From an uncultured Burkholderiales bacterium (GTDB taxonomy: Bacteria; Pseudomonadota; Gammaproteobacteria; Burkholderiales; Burkholderiaceae): a DNA stretch of 64,000 nt. Both the position numbers and the translations under genes were made by a program. The notes beneath the pieces were generated by a model. That model had not been told where the DNA came from, searched no databases, and saw only the letters and a list, made by a program, of their open reading frames with translations. This document shows positions 45,853 through 58,385 of this stretch, one piece after another. How positions within the stretch are numbered: the stretch's first letter is position 1; each line of letters starts with the position of its first letter. The DNA lies in the NCBI GenBank assembly GCA_946480465.1, contig CAMLJY010000032.1, forward strand, positions 3,915-67,914, read 5' to 3'.

Positions 45853-47115
45853 TCAGCGGGTGGCCGGGTCGGCCGCGGCCTGAAGCGGCGGGGTCTTCAG
45901 CGTCAGGTCCATGTGGTTCGATTCGTTCTGGCGGACCATGATGCGCACCGGCAGGTACTGCAGCGTCGGCGCGAACCACATCTCCACCGCCAGCGCGCCA
46001 GGCCGCACCCGCCGGGGCTTGACGTGGAAGGTGGCCACCTCGCCGAAGGACAGGCGCAGCGTCTCCTGCTCGATCACGTCGTAGACCCAGTGGTCGAGGC
46101 GGCGGTTGATCATCAGCGGCACCTCGATCGAGCGGCCCACCTGCAGCAGTTGCGGCTGCGTCGTGAACAGCCAGGTCAGCTGCACGAACTGGCTGGCCTC
46201 GTCCTGCACGCCCGGCGCCGTCGGCTGGTCGGAGCCGTCGCTCAGCGTGATGCGGTCGGGCGTGAACTGCTGGCTCCAGCGGCGCGTCTTGAACATCACC
46301 CGCTGTTCGCCCTGGAACTGCCGCGGCTCCAGCCCGCGCGCGGTCAGTTCGCCGTCGCTGACCGACCGGCGCGAGAAGAAGGTCGCGGCCGAGACCTCGA
46401 AGCGAACCTGGTAGCGCTGCCCCGAGCGCAGCCACTCCACCTGCGCACTGCCGTCGACGGGGCCGTTGACGTCGCCTTGCAGCAGGTAGCTCAGGCGGGT
46501 GGAGGGCGGCCAGTCGAAGCTGGGCGACGGCGTGGCGGCGACGTGCACCGGCGCCGCGGCCGATGCGGCGGCTGATGCGGCCGATGCCGCAACGGAAGGC
46601 CCCGGGGGCGCCGCAGCGACTGGCGGTGGCGGCCGCGCATCCGTCATCGTGGACGAGGGCTCGGGCGTCTCCGGCGGGTCGGGCGGCGGGGCGGGTGGCG
46701 GGGGCTCGGGCGACACGGGCACGGCTGCCGGGGGTGGCTCGACCGGCACGGCAGCCTCGGGCTCGACCGCGGGCGGCTCCGGCGCGGGCGGCTCCGGCAC
46801 GGGCGGAGCCGGCGCCGAGGCCGCTTCCTTTGGACGCTGAGCCACCAGCGGCAGCGCGCGATCCGATGTCGGCGGCGCAGCCGGCGCCGGCGCCACTGCA
46901 GGGGGCGCTGCCTGCTGCAGCTCGCGCACGAAGGCCACTTCGATGCGCGGGACCTCGCGTTCGCGATCGCCCCAGCCCATCGTGTCGCGGGCCACCTCGT
47001 TCACCGCGAGCAGGTGCACCACGCTGACGGCCGCCACCAGTGCCCAGCCGCTGCCCCGCCGCAGCACCGGATGGCCGCGCGGGTGGGGGCCGGCCCGGGC
47101 CGCCGCTTCAGCCAT
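45853..47115 (-). CDS. DUF3108 protein with TonB-like proline-rich N-terminus
   Basis: 420 aa. An N-terminal membrane anchor ([15 protein letters not shown], about 24-38) and a Pro/Ala/Glu-rich linker (about 70-200) resemble TonB. The C-terminal DUF3108 domain (about 205-405) is beta-rich and periplasmic: [63 protein letters not shown]. Function of the family is unknown, with suggested links to outer-membrane or cell-envelope biogenesis. It overlaps the end of the M61 peptidase gene by 8 bp. Confidence 0.9.
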   Translation of the reverse strand: MAEAAARAGPHPRGHPVLRRGSGWALVAAVSVVHLLAVNEVARDTMGWGDREREVPRIEVAFVRELQQAAPPAVAPAPAAPPTSDRALPLVAQRPKEAASAPAPPVPEPPAPEPPAVEPEAAVPVEPPPAAVPVSPEPPPPAPPPDPPETPEPSSTMTDARPPPPVAAAPPGPSVAASAASAAASAAAPVHVAATPSPSFDWPPSTRLSYLLQGDVNGPVDGSAQVEWLRSGQRYQVRFEVSAATFFSRRSVSDGELTARGLEPRQFQGEQRVMFKTRRWSQQFTPDRITLSDGSDQPTAPGVQDEASQFVQLTWLFTTQPQLLQVGRSIEVPLMINRRLDHWVYDVIEQETLRLSFGEVATFHVKPRRVRPGALAVEMWFAPTLQYLPVRIMVRQNESNHMDLTLKTPPLQAAADPATR

Positions 47116-48838
47116 CGAGCCACGCGCGCCGGCGCGCCAGGGTCGCCGGCGGCGGCTTGTCGTCCAGCTGCAGCGTCAGGGTCTGGCCCAGCGGGCCCGC
47201 GGCATCGGGCGTGACGCGCAGGGTCGTGACCCGCTGGTCGCGCACGAGCAGCAGGTCGAAGGGCGAGGCGCGGTCGATCCAGCCCAGTGCATCGTCGAGC
47301 CGCCGGATGCGCCAGCCTTCGATGGCGAGCAGTTCGTCCCCGGCCGACAAGCCCGCCGCGGCCGCAGCGCTGCCGGCGAGCACGGACTTCACCTGCACCC
47401 CGCTCAGCGCGCCCTCGGACAGGCGCAGGCCCAGCGACGCCGCGAAGCCGGCCTTCTCGTGCCGCAGTGCCACGCCCACACTGCGCAGCAGGTCGGCCAG
47501 GGGCAGATCGGTGGTGCCGTGCACCCAGTCCGCCAGTTCAGCGGCGTAGCTGCGGCCGCCCAGGGCCTGCAGGGCATCGGCGATGTCCTGCTCGCTCACC
47601 GGCCCGCCGCCGCTGCCCTGCCACAGCTGCCGCATCACCGCATCCAGCGAGCTGCCGCCCTCGCGCAGCCGCAGGTCCAGCGCCAGCCCGACCAGCGACC
47701 CCTTGAGGTAGTAGCTCACGGTGGCGTTCGGCGTGTTCTCGTCGCTGCGGTAGTACTTGACCCACGCGTCGAAGCTCGCATCGGCCACGCTCTGCACCTG
47801 GCGGCCGGGCGTCGCCGCCACGGCATTCGCGGCCTTGGCGACCAGCTTCAGGTAGCGCGCGGCGTCGATCAGCCCGGCGCGCAGCAGCATCAGGTCGTCG
47901 TAGTAGGAGGTGAAGCCTTCGAAGAACCACAGCAGCCGGGTGTAGTTCTCACGCGTGTAGTCATAACGCTCGAAATCGGCGGGCCGCAGGCGCTTGACGT
48001 TCCAGGTGTGGAAGTACTCGTGGCTGATCAGCCCCAGCAGCGTCACGTAGCCGTCGGGCAGGCCTTCCATGCGCTGGCGCGGCAGGTCGCGGCGGTTGCA
48101 GATCAGCGCGGTGCTGGCGCGGTGCTCGAGGCCGCCGTAGCCCTCCTCCACCGCGTTCAGCAGGAAGACGTAGCGGTCGAACGGGGGGCGGTGCGGCGGC
48201 TCGGGATGCCAGAAGCGGATCTGCTGCTCGCAGATGCGCTTGGTGTCGGCGAGCAGCCGCTCGCCGTCGAAACCGGGCCAGGCGCCGGCGACGACGAACT
48301 CGTGCGGCACGCCGTGGGCATCGAAGCGGCCGCGCCAGAAGGCGCCCAGCTCCACCGGGTGGTCGACCAGTTCGTCGTAGCCGGCAGCGATGTACTGGCC
48401 GGCGCCGATGCTGCGCATCGCGGTCGCCACGTCCCAGCCGGGGGGAAGCGGACCGAATTCGAGCTTGTGCTGCGCCGCCTCGTGCCCCTCCGCACGCAGG
48501 CACAGGCTGGTGCCGTTGAAGAAGCCGCGCCGCTCGTCCAGCCAGGCGGTGCGCACCGAGGGGTCGAAGGCGTAGACGCGGTAGCTCAGCGTCAGCGTCG
48601 TGCGGCCGCTGCAGCGCGCCAGCCAGGTGGTCTTGTCGAGCTGCTGCAGCACCACCGGCTTGCGCCCCTGCACGGCCTGCAGCCCGGACAGGTGGCGGCC
48701 GAACTCGCGCACCATGTAACTGCCCGGGATCCACACCGGCAAGGACAGCCGCTGCTCGGCCGCCGGCTGCGCCACCGTCATCGTGACGCGGAAAGCATGG
48801 CTCTGCGGATGGTCGACGTCGATGCGGTAGCTGATCAT
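47108..48838 (-). CDS. M61 family metallopeptidase with PDZ domain
   Basis: 576 aa from ATG 48838 (MISYRIDVDHPQSHAF). Zinc motif HEYFH is at 273-277 followed by TWNVKRL, with the third ligand Glu near 307 in FFEGFTSYYDD. The family GGLEH block lies at about 235-239. A C-terminal PDZ domain covers about 470-560 (GLSAGDELLAIEGWRIRRLDD). There is no evident signal peptide, so it is probably cytoplasmic. Glycyl aminopeptidase activity is known for some members. It is in line with DUF3429 (14-bp gap) and DUF3108. Confidence 0.94.
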   Translation of the reverse strand: MISYRIDVDHPQSHAFRVTMTVAQPAAEQRLSLPVWIPGSYMVREFGRHLSGLQAVQGRKPVVLQQLDKTTWLARCSGRTTLTLSYRVYAFDPSVRTAWLDERRGFFNGTSLCLRAEGHEAAQHKLEFGPLPPGWDVATAMRSIGAGQYIAAGYDELVDHPVELGAFWRGRFDAHGVPHEFVVAGAWPGFDGERLLADTKRICEQQIRFWHPEPPHRPPFDRYVFLLNAVEEGYGGLEHRASTALICNRRDLPRQRMEGLPDGYVTLLGLISHEYFHTWNVKRLRPADFERYDYTRENYTRLLWFFEGFTSYYDDLMLLRAGLIDAARYLKLVAKAANAVAATPGRQVQSVADASFDAWVKYYRSDENTPNATVSYYLKGSLVGLALDLRLREGGSSLDAVMRQLWQGSGGGPVSEQDIADALQALGGRSYAAELADWVHGTTDLPLADLLRSVGVALRHEKAGFAASLGLRLSEGALSGVQVKSVLAGSAAAAAGLSAGDELLAIEGWRIRRLDDALGWIDRASPFDLLLVRDQRVTTLRVTPDAAGPLGQTLTLQLDDKPPPATLARRRAWLDG

Positions 48839-48852
48839 GGGGGGATCGGGAC

Positions 48853-49299
48853 CTAGGTGCCGGCGGCGCCGAGGAAGCAGCACAGCGCGGCCACGGCCGA
48901 GAGCCGGAAGCGCAGCGTGAGCCAGCGCGCGAGACCTTGCGCGGGATAGACCTTGCGGTCCACGAGGTAGCCGGCGACCAGCAGCACGCCCTCGAGCACC
49001 AGGCCAGAGCTGGCGGGCATCATCACCGCCACCCAGGCCAGGCTCAGGGCGCCCAGGCCCCAGCCGAACAGCGCGGGCGGCGCATCGGCCTGACGCAGGC
49101 CCAGGCCCCAGTGCACGCCACCGAGCAGCGCGATCACCAGGGCGGCGTACGAGGACAGCGCCTGCGTGGCGTAGGGGTGCGCCTCTTCGTTGACCAGCCA
49201 CACCAGCAGCGCACCGACCACGAAAGGCAGCAGGCCGAGGTGCCCCAGCCGCGTGGCGGTGATCGATGGGGGCGCAGGAGCGGTCAGCGTGTCGGGCAT
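48853..49299 (-). CDS. DUF3429 membrane protein
   Basis: 148 aa with about four transmembrane helices (LGLLPFVVGALLVWLV; ALSSYAALVIALLGGVHWGLGL; ALSLAWVAVMM; LVLEGVLLVAGYLV). The HWGLGLR motif is characteristic for this family. Function unknown. It heads the M61-DUF3108 gene row. Confidence 0.88.
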   Translation of the reverse strand: MPDTLTAPAPPSITATRLGHLGLLPFVVGALLVWLVNEEAHPYATQALSSYAALVIALLGGVHWGLGLRQADAPPALFGWGLGALSLAWVAVMMPASSGLVLEGVLLVAGYLVDRKVYPAQGLARWLTLRFRLSAVAALCCFLGAAGT

Positions 49300-49354
49300 G
49301 GTGGCGGGATTGTCGCCCGCGCCGTTCCTGCCGCCCCGGCGCGGGGACCGCGGG

Positions 49355-50086
49355 TCAACCCTTCTTGGCAGCCGCCTGGATGCGCGATTCGATCTGCGAC
49401 GCCGGCACCGCGCCCGGAGCGCGCGTGCCGTCCTCGAACACCACCGCCGGCGTGCCCTGCACGCGGTACTTCTGGCCCAGCTTCAGGTTGCGGTCCAGCG
49501 CGGCGACGTCGCAGTCGGCGGGCGCCTTCTGCGGCGTGGCGTTGTCGATCATCCAGCTGCGCCAGGCCTTGGCGCTGTCCTTGGCGCACCAGATGTCGCG
49601 CGACTTCGCAGTGGAATCGGCGCCGAGGATGGGGTACAGGAAGGTGTAGATCGAGACGTCCTTCACCGACTGCAGGTCGCGCTCGATGCGCTTGCAGTAT
49701 CCGCAGTTGGGATCGGCGAAGACGACGATCTTGCGCGACCCGTTGCCCTGCTTCACCAGCACCGCGTCCTTCAGCGGCAGGCTCGCGAAGTCGATCATCG
49801 TCAGCTTGTCGATGCGGGCCTGCGTCAGGTCGGTGCGGGTCTTGGTCTCGATCAGCGAGCCCTGGATCAGGTGGTTGCCGTTCTCGTCGGCATAGAGGAT
49901 CTCGGTGCCGAGGCGCACCTCGTAGACGCCTGGGATCGGCGTCTTGCTGACCTCGTCGATCTTCGGGAAGTTGGGCAGGCGCTCGGCCAGGTTCTTGCGA
50001 ATGGCCGCTTCATCGGCCAGGGCCAGCGTGGTGGCGGCCGCAGCCAGGCCGAAGGCCAGCGCGCGCTTGATGGTCAGGGAGGTCAT
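49355..50086 (-). CDS. dsbC: DsbC-family protein disulfide isomerase
   Basis: 243 aa. Signal peptide (ALAFGLAAAATTLALA) is followed by an N-terminal dimerisation domain (about 25-85) and a thioredoxin domain with CGYC (VFADPNCGYCKRIERDL) and the cis-Pro stretch VQGTPAVVF. It corrects wrong disulfides in the periplasm. It starts 10 bp after the UbiH-like gene on the same strand. Confidence 0.95.
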   Translation of the reverse strand: MTSLTIKRALAFGLAAAATTLALADEAAIRKNLAERLPNFPKIDEVSKTPIPGVYEVRLGTEILYADENGNHLIQGSLIETKTRTDLTQARIDKLTMIDFASLPLKDAVLVKQGNGSRKIVVFADPNCGYCKRIERDLQSVKDVSIYTFLYPILGADSTAKSRDIWCAKDSAKAWRSWMIDNATPQKAPADCDVAALDRNLKLGQKYRVQGTPAVVFEDGTRAPGAVPASQIESRIQAAAKKG

Positions 50087-50096
50087 CGGGGGTCCT

Positions 50097-51203
50097 TCAG
50101 GCGTCCAGCGCCCTTGCAGTGAGCATGCGCTTGAGCGGCGCCAGGTGGTTCAGCAGAGTCATGCCGCGATTTCGAAGTTCCCGCAGCGCCGGTTGTGGCT
50201 GGGCGAAGAGATGCAGCAGGCCATCGGTCAAGCGCGCCATCGCCAGTGTGGGGCCGGCGCGCTCGCGGGCATAGCGGCGCAGCAAGGTCTCGTCGCCGAG
50301 GGGACGCCAGGCTTCGCGCTCGACCAGCACGCGCGTCAGCGCCGCCACGTCGCCCAGGCCCAGGTTCAGGCCCTGGCCGGCGAGCGGGTGCACCACGTGC
50401 GCCGCATCGCCCACCAGCACCCAGCCCGGACCGCAGAGCCGGTCGGCCTGCGCGATCGACAGCGGCCAGGCGGCGCGCGGGCCGGCCAGGCGCAGCATGC
50501 CGGCGGCGCCGGCCGTGGCGTCGTTCAGGGCCTGCTCGAAAGCGGCCTCGTCCAGCGCCAGCATCGCCTCGGCCTGTTCGGTGGGCAGCGACCACACCAG
50601 GGCACGGCTGACCGCGGGCTGCGGGCGATCCAGCGGCAGCAGGGCCAGCACGTCCGGCGCACGGAACCACTGCCGCGCGACGCCAGCGTGTGCCTGGTCC
50701 GACACCAGGCGGCCGGCAATCGCCGTCTGGCCATAGGCATGGCGATCGAAGCGCACGCCCAAGGCGGCGCGCGCGGCCGATTCCTTGCCTTCGGCCAGCA
50801 CCGTCAAGGGGGCGGCGACGTCCCCGCAGTCCAGCCTGAGATGCGGGGCAAAGCGGGCGGCGGCATGCAGCGTGCGGTCCAGCTCGGCGGCGTCGACGAT
50901 CCAGGCCAGGGCCTCGACCCGATTGCGCCAGGCCGAGAACTGCAGCCGGCCCTCGGGCGCATCGCCCGCGACTTCCATGTCGTACACCGGCGTCACCGCA
51001 TCGGCGGGCAACGCGTCCCACACCTTGAGCTCGAGCAACAGCCGGCGCGATGCAGCGTTCAGCGCATAGGCCCGGATGTCGCCCGCGGCCGGCAGCGGCG
51101 GTACACGCGGCAGCGCGACCCGCAGGCCGTGGCGCGACAAGGCCAGCGCCAGGCTCAAGGCCACGGCGCCACTGCCGCGGATGGCGACGTCTGCAGAATC
51201 CAT
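50097..51203 (-). CDS. UbiH/UbiF-like FAD-dependent monooxygenase
   Basis: 368 aa from ATG 51203. The opening [26 protein letters not shown] is the dinucleotide-binding motif, although the usual GxGxxG reads GSGAVA. The second FAD motif [28 protein letters not shown] is complete. It is probably a ubiquinone-ring hydroxylase, but position specificity cannot be deduced. It is divergent from ychF with 118 bp between. Confidence 0.9.
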   Translation of the reverse strand: MDSADVAIRGSGAVALSLALALSRHGLRVALPRVPPLPAAGDIRAYALNAASRRLLLELKVWDALPADAVTPVYDMEVAGDAPEGRLQFSAWRNRVEALAWIVDAAELDRTLHAAARFAPHLRLDCGDVAAPLTVLAEGKESAARAALGVRFDRHAYGQTAIAGRLVSDQAHAGVARQWFRAPDVLALLPLDRPQPAVSRALVWSLPTEQAEAMLALDEAAFEQALNDATAGAAGMLRLAGPRAAWPLSIAQADRLCGPGWVLVGDAAHVVHPLAGQGLNLGLGDVAALTRVLVEREAWRPLGDETLLRRYARERAGPTLAMARLTDGLLHLFAQPQPALRELRNRGMTLLNHLAPLKRMLTARALDA

Positions 51204-51321
51204 TGGCGGGATTGTAGGAAGCGCCCCGGCGCAGCGAAGGCGCCAGCCTAAAATCACCGCCTTTCGCCGATCACCGCCCCCGGGCGCCGGCGCTCCGTCC
51301 CCAGCCCCCGAAAGCCCTTCC

Positions 51322-52416
<1,095 letters not shown>

Positions 52417-52540
52417 CCTGCACGGTCCGCGGGTGGTGATAGGCTCCCCGCACTGCCCGATGGCAGTCCCGTGCCGCGCGTCCGCTGCGGCCCCGTCGAC
52501 CCTCGAACGGCGGCCGTCCACGGCGGCGGCCTGATTCCCG

Positions 52541-55500
52541 ATGCCGGCTGCCGGACCGCTCGCTTCGCTGCTGCCCGCGCTCTTCACCGCGCTGGCCTAT
52601 GCGGCCGCGGGCCAACTGGCACTGTTCCTGGCACTGCCGCCAAGCTATGCGGCGCCGATCTACCCGTCCGCCGGCATCGCGCTGGCAGCCGTGCTGGTCT
52701 ACGGCCGCCGCGCGCTGCCGGGGGTGTTGATCGGCGCCTACGTGGTCAATGCCTGGCTGGTCGGATCGCGCGGCGCGTCGCCGCTGGCCTCGCACGGTCT
52801 GGCGCTGGCGATCGCCATCGGCGCGACGCTGCAGGCCTGGGTGGGCGCGCTGCTGGTGCGCTGGCGAACCAGCTCGCGCGCACTGGCCGAGCCGCGCGAC
52901 GTGCTGGCCTTCTGCGTCTTCGGTGCCCTCGTCGCCTGCTTGGCGAGCGCCAGCATCGCCACTGCGGCGCTGTCGGCGGCCGGCGTGCTGTTGCCGGAAG
53001 CGCGCGCGCTCACCTGGTGGACCTGGTGGGCCGGCGACACGCTCGGCGTGCTGATCGGCTCACCCATCGCGCTGACGCTGATCGGCCAGCCGCGCGGCGA
53101 CTGGGCCCCCCGCCGCTTCGCGCTGGCACTGCCGCTGCTGGCCGCCACCGCGTTGCTGGCGCTGGCCACGACCCAGGTGGCGCGGCTGGATGAGTTGCGC
53201 AACCGCAACGCCTTCGAACGGGCCGCGGGTGGAGCAGCCGATTCCGCGGCCAACCAGCTCCACCACGCACTCTTTGCACTGCAGGCCATGCACGGCCTCT
53301 TCGTCGCCTCCGGCGAGGTCTCGCGCGACGCGATGTTGCGCGCCGCCGAGCCGTGGCTGAAGCTGCCCATCCGGCTGCAGGCCATCGGCTACAGCGAACG
53401 CGTGCCCCGGGCGGAGCTGCCGGCCTTTGAGCAGCGCGCCAGCGCGCAGGACGGCCGGCCATTCCGCGTCTTCGAGCGGCGCGAGCGCGGCACGGCGCCG
53501 ATCTCCTCCGAGGACAGCGACGCGCTGGTGATCCGCTTCGTCGAACCCTTCGACAGCAACAGCGGAGCCCTCGGCCTGAACCAGCTTTCGGTGCCCGCGG
53601 TGCGCGAGGCCGTGGGCCGGGCGATCGTCACCGACCTGCCGGCCGCATCCGCCGGCTTCCGGCTGACGCAGGAGGTCGGCGACCAGACGGGCGTCGTGAT
53701 CTACCGCGCGCTGTACCGCGGCGACCCGGCAGCGGCCGATCGTGCGACCGCGGTACGCGGCATCGTGTTCGTCACGCTGCGCATGGACCAGTCGATGGCC
53801 GCCGCGATGAAGGACCAGCCGGCCGCGCTGCGCTGGTGCCTGGTGGACGCCGATCCGGCAGCGCCGCGCCCGCGGCTGTCGGGGCCGGCCGGCTGTGAGT
53901 CAACCGCCGCCGAAGGCTTCGGCTACCGGCGCGACTTCGACATCGGCGGGCGCCGGTGGCAGTTGCACCTCAGTGCCCAGCGCGCGGCGTTCGCAGAGGC
54001 GGGATCGCTCAATGCCTGGCTCTTCAGCACCGCCGGCCTGCTGTCCACCGCGATGCTGGCCGCGCTGCTGCTGACCGTGACCGGCCGCACCCGCCGCATC
54101 GAGCATGCCGTGACCCAGCGCACCGCGGAGCTGCAGCGCGAGATGACGGAGCGCGCGCGCGCGGACCAGGCCTTGCGCGACAGCGAGCAACGCTTCCGCA
54201 ACATCCTGGATCACGCACCGATCGGCATCGTCTACGCCGACCTGGCCGGCCGCGTGCGCGAGGCCAACCCGAAGTTCCGCGACATGGTGGGCTACCGCGC
54301 CGACGCCCTCGCCGGCCGCTCGCTGACGGAGCTGGCGCACCCGGATGACCGGGCCGACGCCGCCGAGCTGCTGACTCGCCTGGTCTCCGGCGAGGCACGC
54401 AACGACCTGCCCGCGCCCACGCGCCGGCAGCGCCTGCTGCATCGCCACGGCCAGGTGCTCTGGGTGCAGATGACGCTGAGCGTGCTGCGCGACGCCTCCG
54501 GCCATGCGCAACGCCTGGTGGCCGTGGTCGAGGACATCACCGAGCGGCTGAAGCTGCAGGAAGCCGAACGCGGCCGGCAGCTGGCGGAATCCGCGAACCA
54601 GGCCAAGAACGAGTTCCTCTCGCGCATGAGCCACGAGTTGCGCACGCCGCTCAACGCGATGCTCGGCTTCGCCCAGTTGCTCGAGCTGGACCGCAAGCCG
54701 CCGCTGGCGCCGCACCAATCGGAATGGACCTCGCAGATCCAGCATGCCGGCTGGCACCTGCTGGAGATGATCAACGACACGCTGGACCTGTCGCGCATCG
54801 AGTCCGGCACCCTGCGCCTGGAAGCCGTGGCGGTCGACATCGTGCCGCTGCTGCGCCTGTGCGTCGCGATGATCGAGCCTGCTGCCGGGCGCCGCGGCAT
54901 CCAGGTGCGCGACCAGGTCGACCCGGCGGCGCGCGTGGTCAAGGCCGACCCGACCCGGCTGAAGCAGGTGCTGACGAACCTGCTGTCGAACGCGGTCAAG
55001 TACAACGTCGACGGCGGCCGGGTGCATGTGGAAACCCGGCCCGGCAGTGACGGCGGCGTCGACATCCTGGTCAGCGACACCGGCCTCGGGCTCAGCGACA
55101 CGCAGGTGTCGGAGCTGTTCCAGCCCTTCAACCGCCTGGGCCGCGAGCACAGCAACATCGAAGGCACCGGCATCGGTCTGGTCATCAGCCGGCGCCTGGC
55201 CGAACTGATGGGCGGCTCGCTGGTCGCCAACAGCCGGGAAGGCGCCGGTTCCACCTTCGTGCTGAGCCTGCCGGCGGCGGCGCTGGGCCTTGTCGATGAC
55301 GACGGCCAGCAGGAGCAGCACGACACGGCGGTGCCCTACCGCCAGCGTCGCGTCCACTACGTCGAGGACAACGAGACGAATGCCGAGGTCATGCGCGGCA
55401 TCCTGGCGCAGCGACCCCAGGTGGAGATGAGCATCTCGATGAGCGGCCTCGACGGCCTGACCGCCATCCGGGCGGAACCGCCGGACCTGATCCTGCTGGA

Positions 55501-55735
55501 CATGCACCTGCCGGACATCGACGGGCTGGAACTGCTGCGTCACCTGAAACACGACGTGCGCACAGCCTCGGTGCCGGTCGTCGTTGTCTCGGCCGACGCC
55601 ACGCCGGCCCGGGTCAACGACGCCATTGCAGCCGGCGCGGCGCACTACCTGACCAAGCCACTGAATCTCGCCGCCTTCCTGGCCCTGGTGGACGGCCTGC
55701 TCGAAGAGATGGATACACGCTTCGGCGCTTTGTGA
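52541..55735 (+). CDS. MASE1-CHASE-PAS hybrid histidine kinase with receiver domain
   Basis: 1064 aa. A MASE1 membrane sensor (about 5-220, with IYPSAGIALAAVLVYGRRALPG), a CHASE-type extracytoplasmic domain (about 235-450), a further helix (about 490-510) and a PAS domain (about 548-665) lead to HisKA with His698 (SHELRTPLNAMLGF). The ATPase domain (about 800-920) shows NLLSNAVKYN, DTGLGLS and GTGIGLVIS. The C-terminal receiver has Asp987 (LILLDMHLPDIDG) and Lys in LTKPLN. No output regulator is adjacent, so phosphotransfer partners are unknown. rpoH follows on the same strand but with its own control region. Confidence 0.93.
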   Translation: MPAAGPLASLLPALFTALAYAAAGQLALFLALPPSYAAPIYPSAGIALAAVLVYGRRALPGVLIGAYVVNAWLVGSRGASPLASHGLALAIAIGATLQAWVGALLVRWRTSSRALAEPRDVLAFCVFGALVACLASASIATAALSAAGVLLPEARALTWWTWWAGDTLGVLIGSPIALTLIGQPRGDWAPRRFALALPLLAATALLALATTQVARLDELRNRNAFERAAGGAADSAANQLHHALFALQAMHGLFVASGEVSRDAMLRAAEPWLKLPIRLQAIGYSERVPRAELPAFEQRASAQDGRPFRVFERRERGTAPISSEDSDALVIRFVEPFDSNSGALGLNQLSVPAVREAVGRAIVTDLPAASAGFRLTQEVGDQTGVVIYRALYRGDPAAADRATAVRGIVFVTLRMDQSMAAAMKDQPAALRWCLVDADPAAPRPRLSGPAGCESTAAEGFGYRRDFDIGGRRWQLHLSAQRAAFAEAGSLNAWLFSTAGLLSTAMLAALLLTVTGRTRRIEHAVTQRTAELQREMTERARADQALRDSEQRFRNILDHAPIGIVYADLAGRVREANPKFRDMVGYRADALAGRSLTELAHPDDRADAAELLTRLVSGEARNDLPAPTRRQRLLHRHGQVLWVQMTLSVLRDASGHAQRLVAVVEDITERLKLQEAERGRQLAESANQAKNEFLSRMSHELRTPLNAMLGFAQLLELDRKPPLAPHQSEWTSQIQHAGWHLLEMINDTLDLSRIESGTLRLEAVAVDIVPLLRLCVAMIEPAAGRRGIQVRDQVDPAARVVKADPTRLKQVLTNLLSNAVKYNVDGGRVHVETRPGSDGGVDILVSDTGLGLSDTQVSELFQPFNRLGREHSNIEGTGIGLVISRRLAELMGGSLVANSREGAGSTFVLSLPAAALGLVDDDGQQEQHDTAVPYRQRRVHYVEDNETNAEVMRGILAQRPQVEMSISMSGLDGLTAIRAEPPDLILLDMHLPDIDGLELLRHLKHDVRTASVPVVVVSADATPARVNDAIAAGAAHYLTKPLNLAAFLALVDGLLEEMDTRFGAL

Positions 55736-55788
55736 GCGTTCACTCAGATCAAGGTTTGAGAACACGGTCCCGTCTGACGGCGACGCCT

Positions 55789-55815
55789 TTAGCACTCCTA
55801 CAAGTCGAGTGCTAA
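55789..55815. promoter_or_regulatory. CIRCE element (HrcA operator) upstream of rpoH
   Basis: TTAGCACTC (55789-55797), nine bases, GAGTGCTAA (55807-55815): a perfect match to the CIRCE consensus. TAATAT (55813-55818), overlapping its end, is a candidate -10. HrcA should repress rpoH through it at low temperature. It lies 42 bp upstream of the rpoH start. Confidence 0.95.
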
Positions 55816-55857
55816 TATCACCGGAACCATCGAGCCTCCGGCCTGTCACAGACCTTC

Positions 55858-56781
<924 letters not shown>

Positions 56782-56815
56782 CTCGCCTGCAGCGGGAATC
56801 CGTTCCCGCCACCAG

Positions 56816-56846
56816 CGCCGCCGAGCACATTCTCGGCGGCGTTTTT
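56816..56846 (+). terminator. Rho-independent terminator of rpoH
   Basis: CGCCGCCGAG (56816-56825) pairs with CTCGGCGGCG (56832-56841) across a 6-base loop, followed by TTTTT (56842-56846). It lies 35 bp after the stop. Confidence 0.92.
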
Positions 56847-56874
56847 CTTGGCGCAACGCACCCGGCGACAGCGC

Positions 56875-57477
56875 TCAGGCTGTCTCGGACAACAGCAGCT
56901 TCAGGTCGTCCACCAGCGCCTTGGCGCCGATGCCGTAGCGGGTGAAGAGGCGCACGCGGCCCTGGGTGTCGAAGACATAGGAGCCCGCGGTGTGGTCCAT
57001 CGTGTAGCTGCCCTCGGTCTTGCCCGGCACCTTCGCGTAGAACACCTTGAAGTCCTTGGCCAGCGACTTCAGTTGCTCGGGCGATCCACGCAGGGCGACG
57101 AAGTCCGGGCCGAAGCTGGCGACATAGGCCCTCAGAAGCTCGGGCGTGTCGCGCTCCGGATCGATCGTCACGAACACGCCCTGTACCCGCGCCCCGTCGG
57201 GTCCCAGGGCGCGCTTGACCTCGGCCAGCTCGGCCATCGTGGTCGGACACACGTCCGGGCACTGCGTATAGCCGAAGAAGACCACCACCACCTTGCCCTT
57301 GAAATCCCCCAGCGTGCGCTCGCGGCCGCTCGCATCGGGCAGCGCGAAGCCGCGCGCATAGTCGGCCCCGGTGATGTCGATCGCCTTGAAGGTCGGCTTG
57401 GCCGGCTGGCAGGCGGCGAGGGCCGCAGCAGCAGCGCCGGCCAGCAACGCGCGGCGACTCAGAGCGAGGTGATCCAT
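56875..57477 (-). CDS. SCO1/SenC-family copper chaperone
   Basis: 200 aa from ATG 57477. A Tat-like or lipoprotein signal ([16 protein letters not shown]) precedes the thioredoxin-fold SCO domain with copper ligands in [14 protein letters not shown] and the distal His in [13 protein letters not shown]. It delivers copper to the CuA site of cytochrome oxidase subunit II. It overlaps ctaB by 19 bp and is the last gene of the cluster. Confidence 0.94.
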   Translation of the reverse strand: MDHLALSRRALLAGAAAAALAACQPAKPTFKAIDITGADYARGFALPDASGRERTLGDFKGKVVVVFFGYTQCPDVCPTTMAELAEVKRALGPDGARVQGVFVTIDPERDTPELLRAYVASFGPDFVALRGSPEQLKSLAKDFKVFYAKVPGKTEGSYTMDHTAGSYVFDTQGRVRLFTRYGIGAKALVDDLKLLLSETA

Positions 57478-58370
57478 GGCTTCAGGTAGTGGTCCAGCAG
57501 CAGCGCCGCGAACAGCAGGGACAGGTAGAGGATGGAATAGCGGAAGGTGCGCCGGGCCAGCTGGTCGCTGTAGTCGCGCCACAGCCCCCAGGCGTAGCCG
57601 ATGAAGCCGAGGCCCAGCGCGACGGCCACCGCCAGGTACAGCCACGAGCTCATGCCGATCACGAAGGGCAGCAGCGTGGCCGCGAACAGGACCAGCGTGT
57701 ACAGCAGCACGTTCAGCCGCGTGAAGTCGCTGCCGTGGGTGACCGGCAGCATCGGCAGGCCGGAGCGGCGGTAGTCCTCGACCCGGTACAGCGCCAGTGC
57801 CCAGAAGTGCGGGGGCGTCCAGAGGAAGATGATCAGGCACATCAGCAGCGCCTCGGGGCCGACCTCGCCACGGATGGCCGCCCAGCCGAGCACCGGCGGC
57901 ATCGCACCGGAGGCTCCACCGATCACGATGTTCTGGGGCGTCAGCGGTTTCAGGATCACCGTGTAGACGACGGCATAACCGACGAAGGTGGCGAAGGTGA
58001 GCCACATCGTCAGCGGGTTGACCGCCAGGTACAGCAGCGCACTGCCGGCGCCGCCGAGCAGGAGGGAGAAAGCCAGGGCCTGCGCGGAGCTGAGCTCACC
58101 CTTGGCAGTCGGCCGCCAGGCAGTGCGGGCCATGCGGCGGTCGATCTGCTGCTCGACCAGGCAGTTGAAGGCCGCGGCCGCACTGGCCACGAGCCAGATG
58201 CCGACGGTCGCGGCCAGCGCGACACGCAGGTCGGGCAGCCCGGGCTCGGCCATCAGCATGCCGATCACCGCGCAGAAGACGATCAGCTGCACGACACGCG
58301 GCTTGGTCAGCGCAACGTACTGCGACCAGCGCGAAGTGGTCCGGAGGGGGGTGGCGATCGACTGCGTCAT
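57459..58370 (-). CDS. ctaB: Protoheme IX farnesyltransferase (heme O synthase)
   Basis: 303 aa with about nine membrane helices. Prenyltransferase motifs: [19 protein letters not shown] near 69-87 and the second Asp-rich loop [15 protein letters not shown] near 200. It converts heme B to heme O for the oxidase. It lies 15 bp after ctaA. Confidence 0.96.
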   Translation of the reverse strand: MTQSIATPLRTTSRWSQYVALTKPRVVQLIVFCAVIGMLMAEPGLPDLRVALAATVGIWLVASAAAAFNCLVEQQIDRRMARTAWRPTAKGELSSAQALAFSLLLGGAGSALLYLAVNPLTMWLTFATFVGYAVVYTVILKPLTPQNIVIGGASGAMPPVLGWAAIRGEVGPEALLMCLIIFLWTPPHFWALALYRVEDYRRSGLPMLPVTHGSDFTRLNVLLYTLVLFAATLLPFVIGMSSWLYLAVAVALGLGFIGYAWGLWRDYSDQLARRTFRYSILYLSLLFAALLLDHYLKPWITSL

Positions 58371-58385
58371 CGGGGGAGCGGAATT

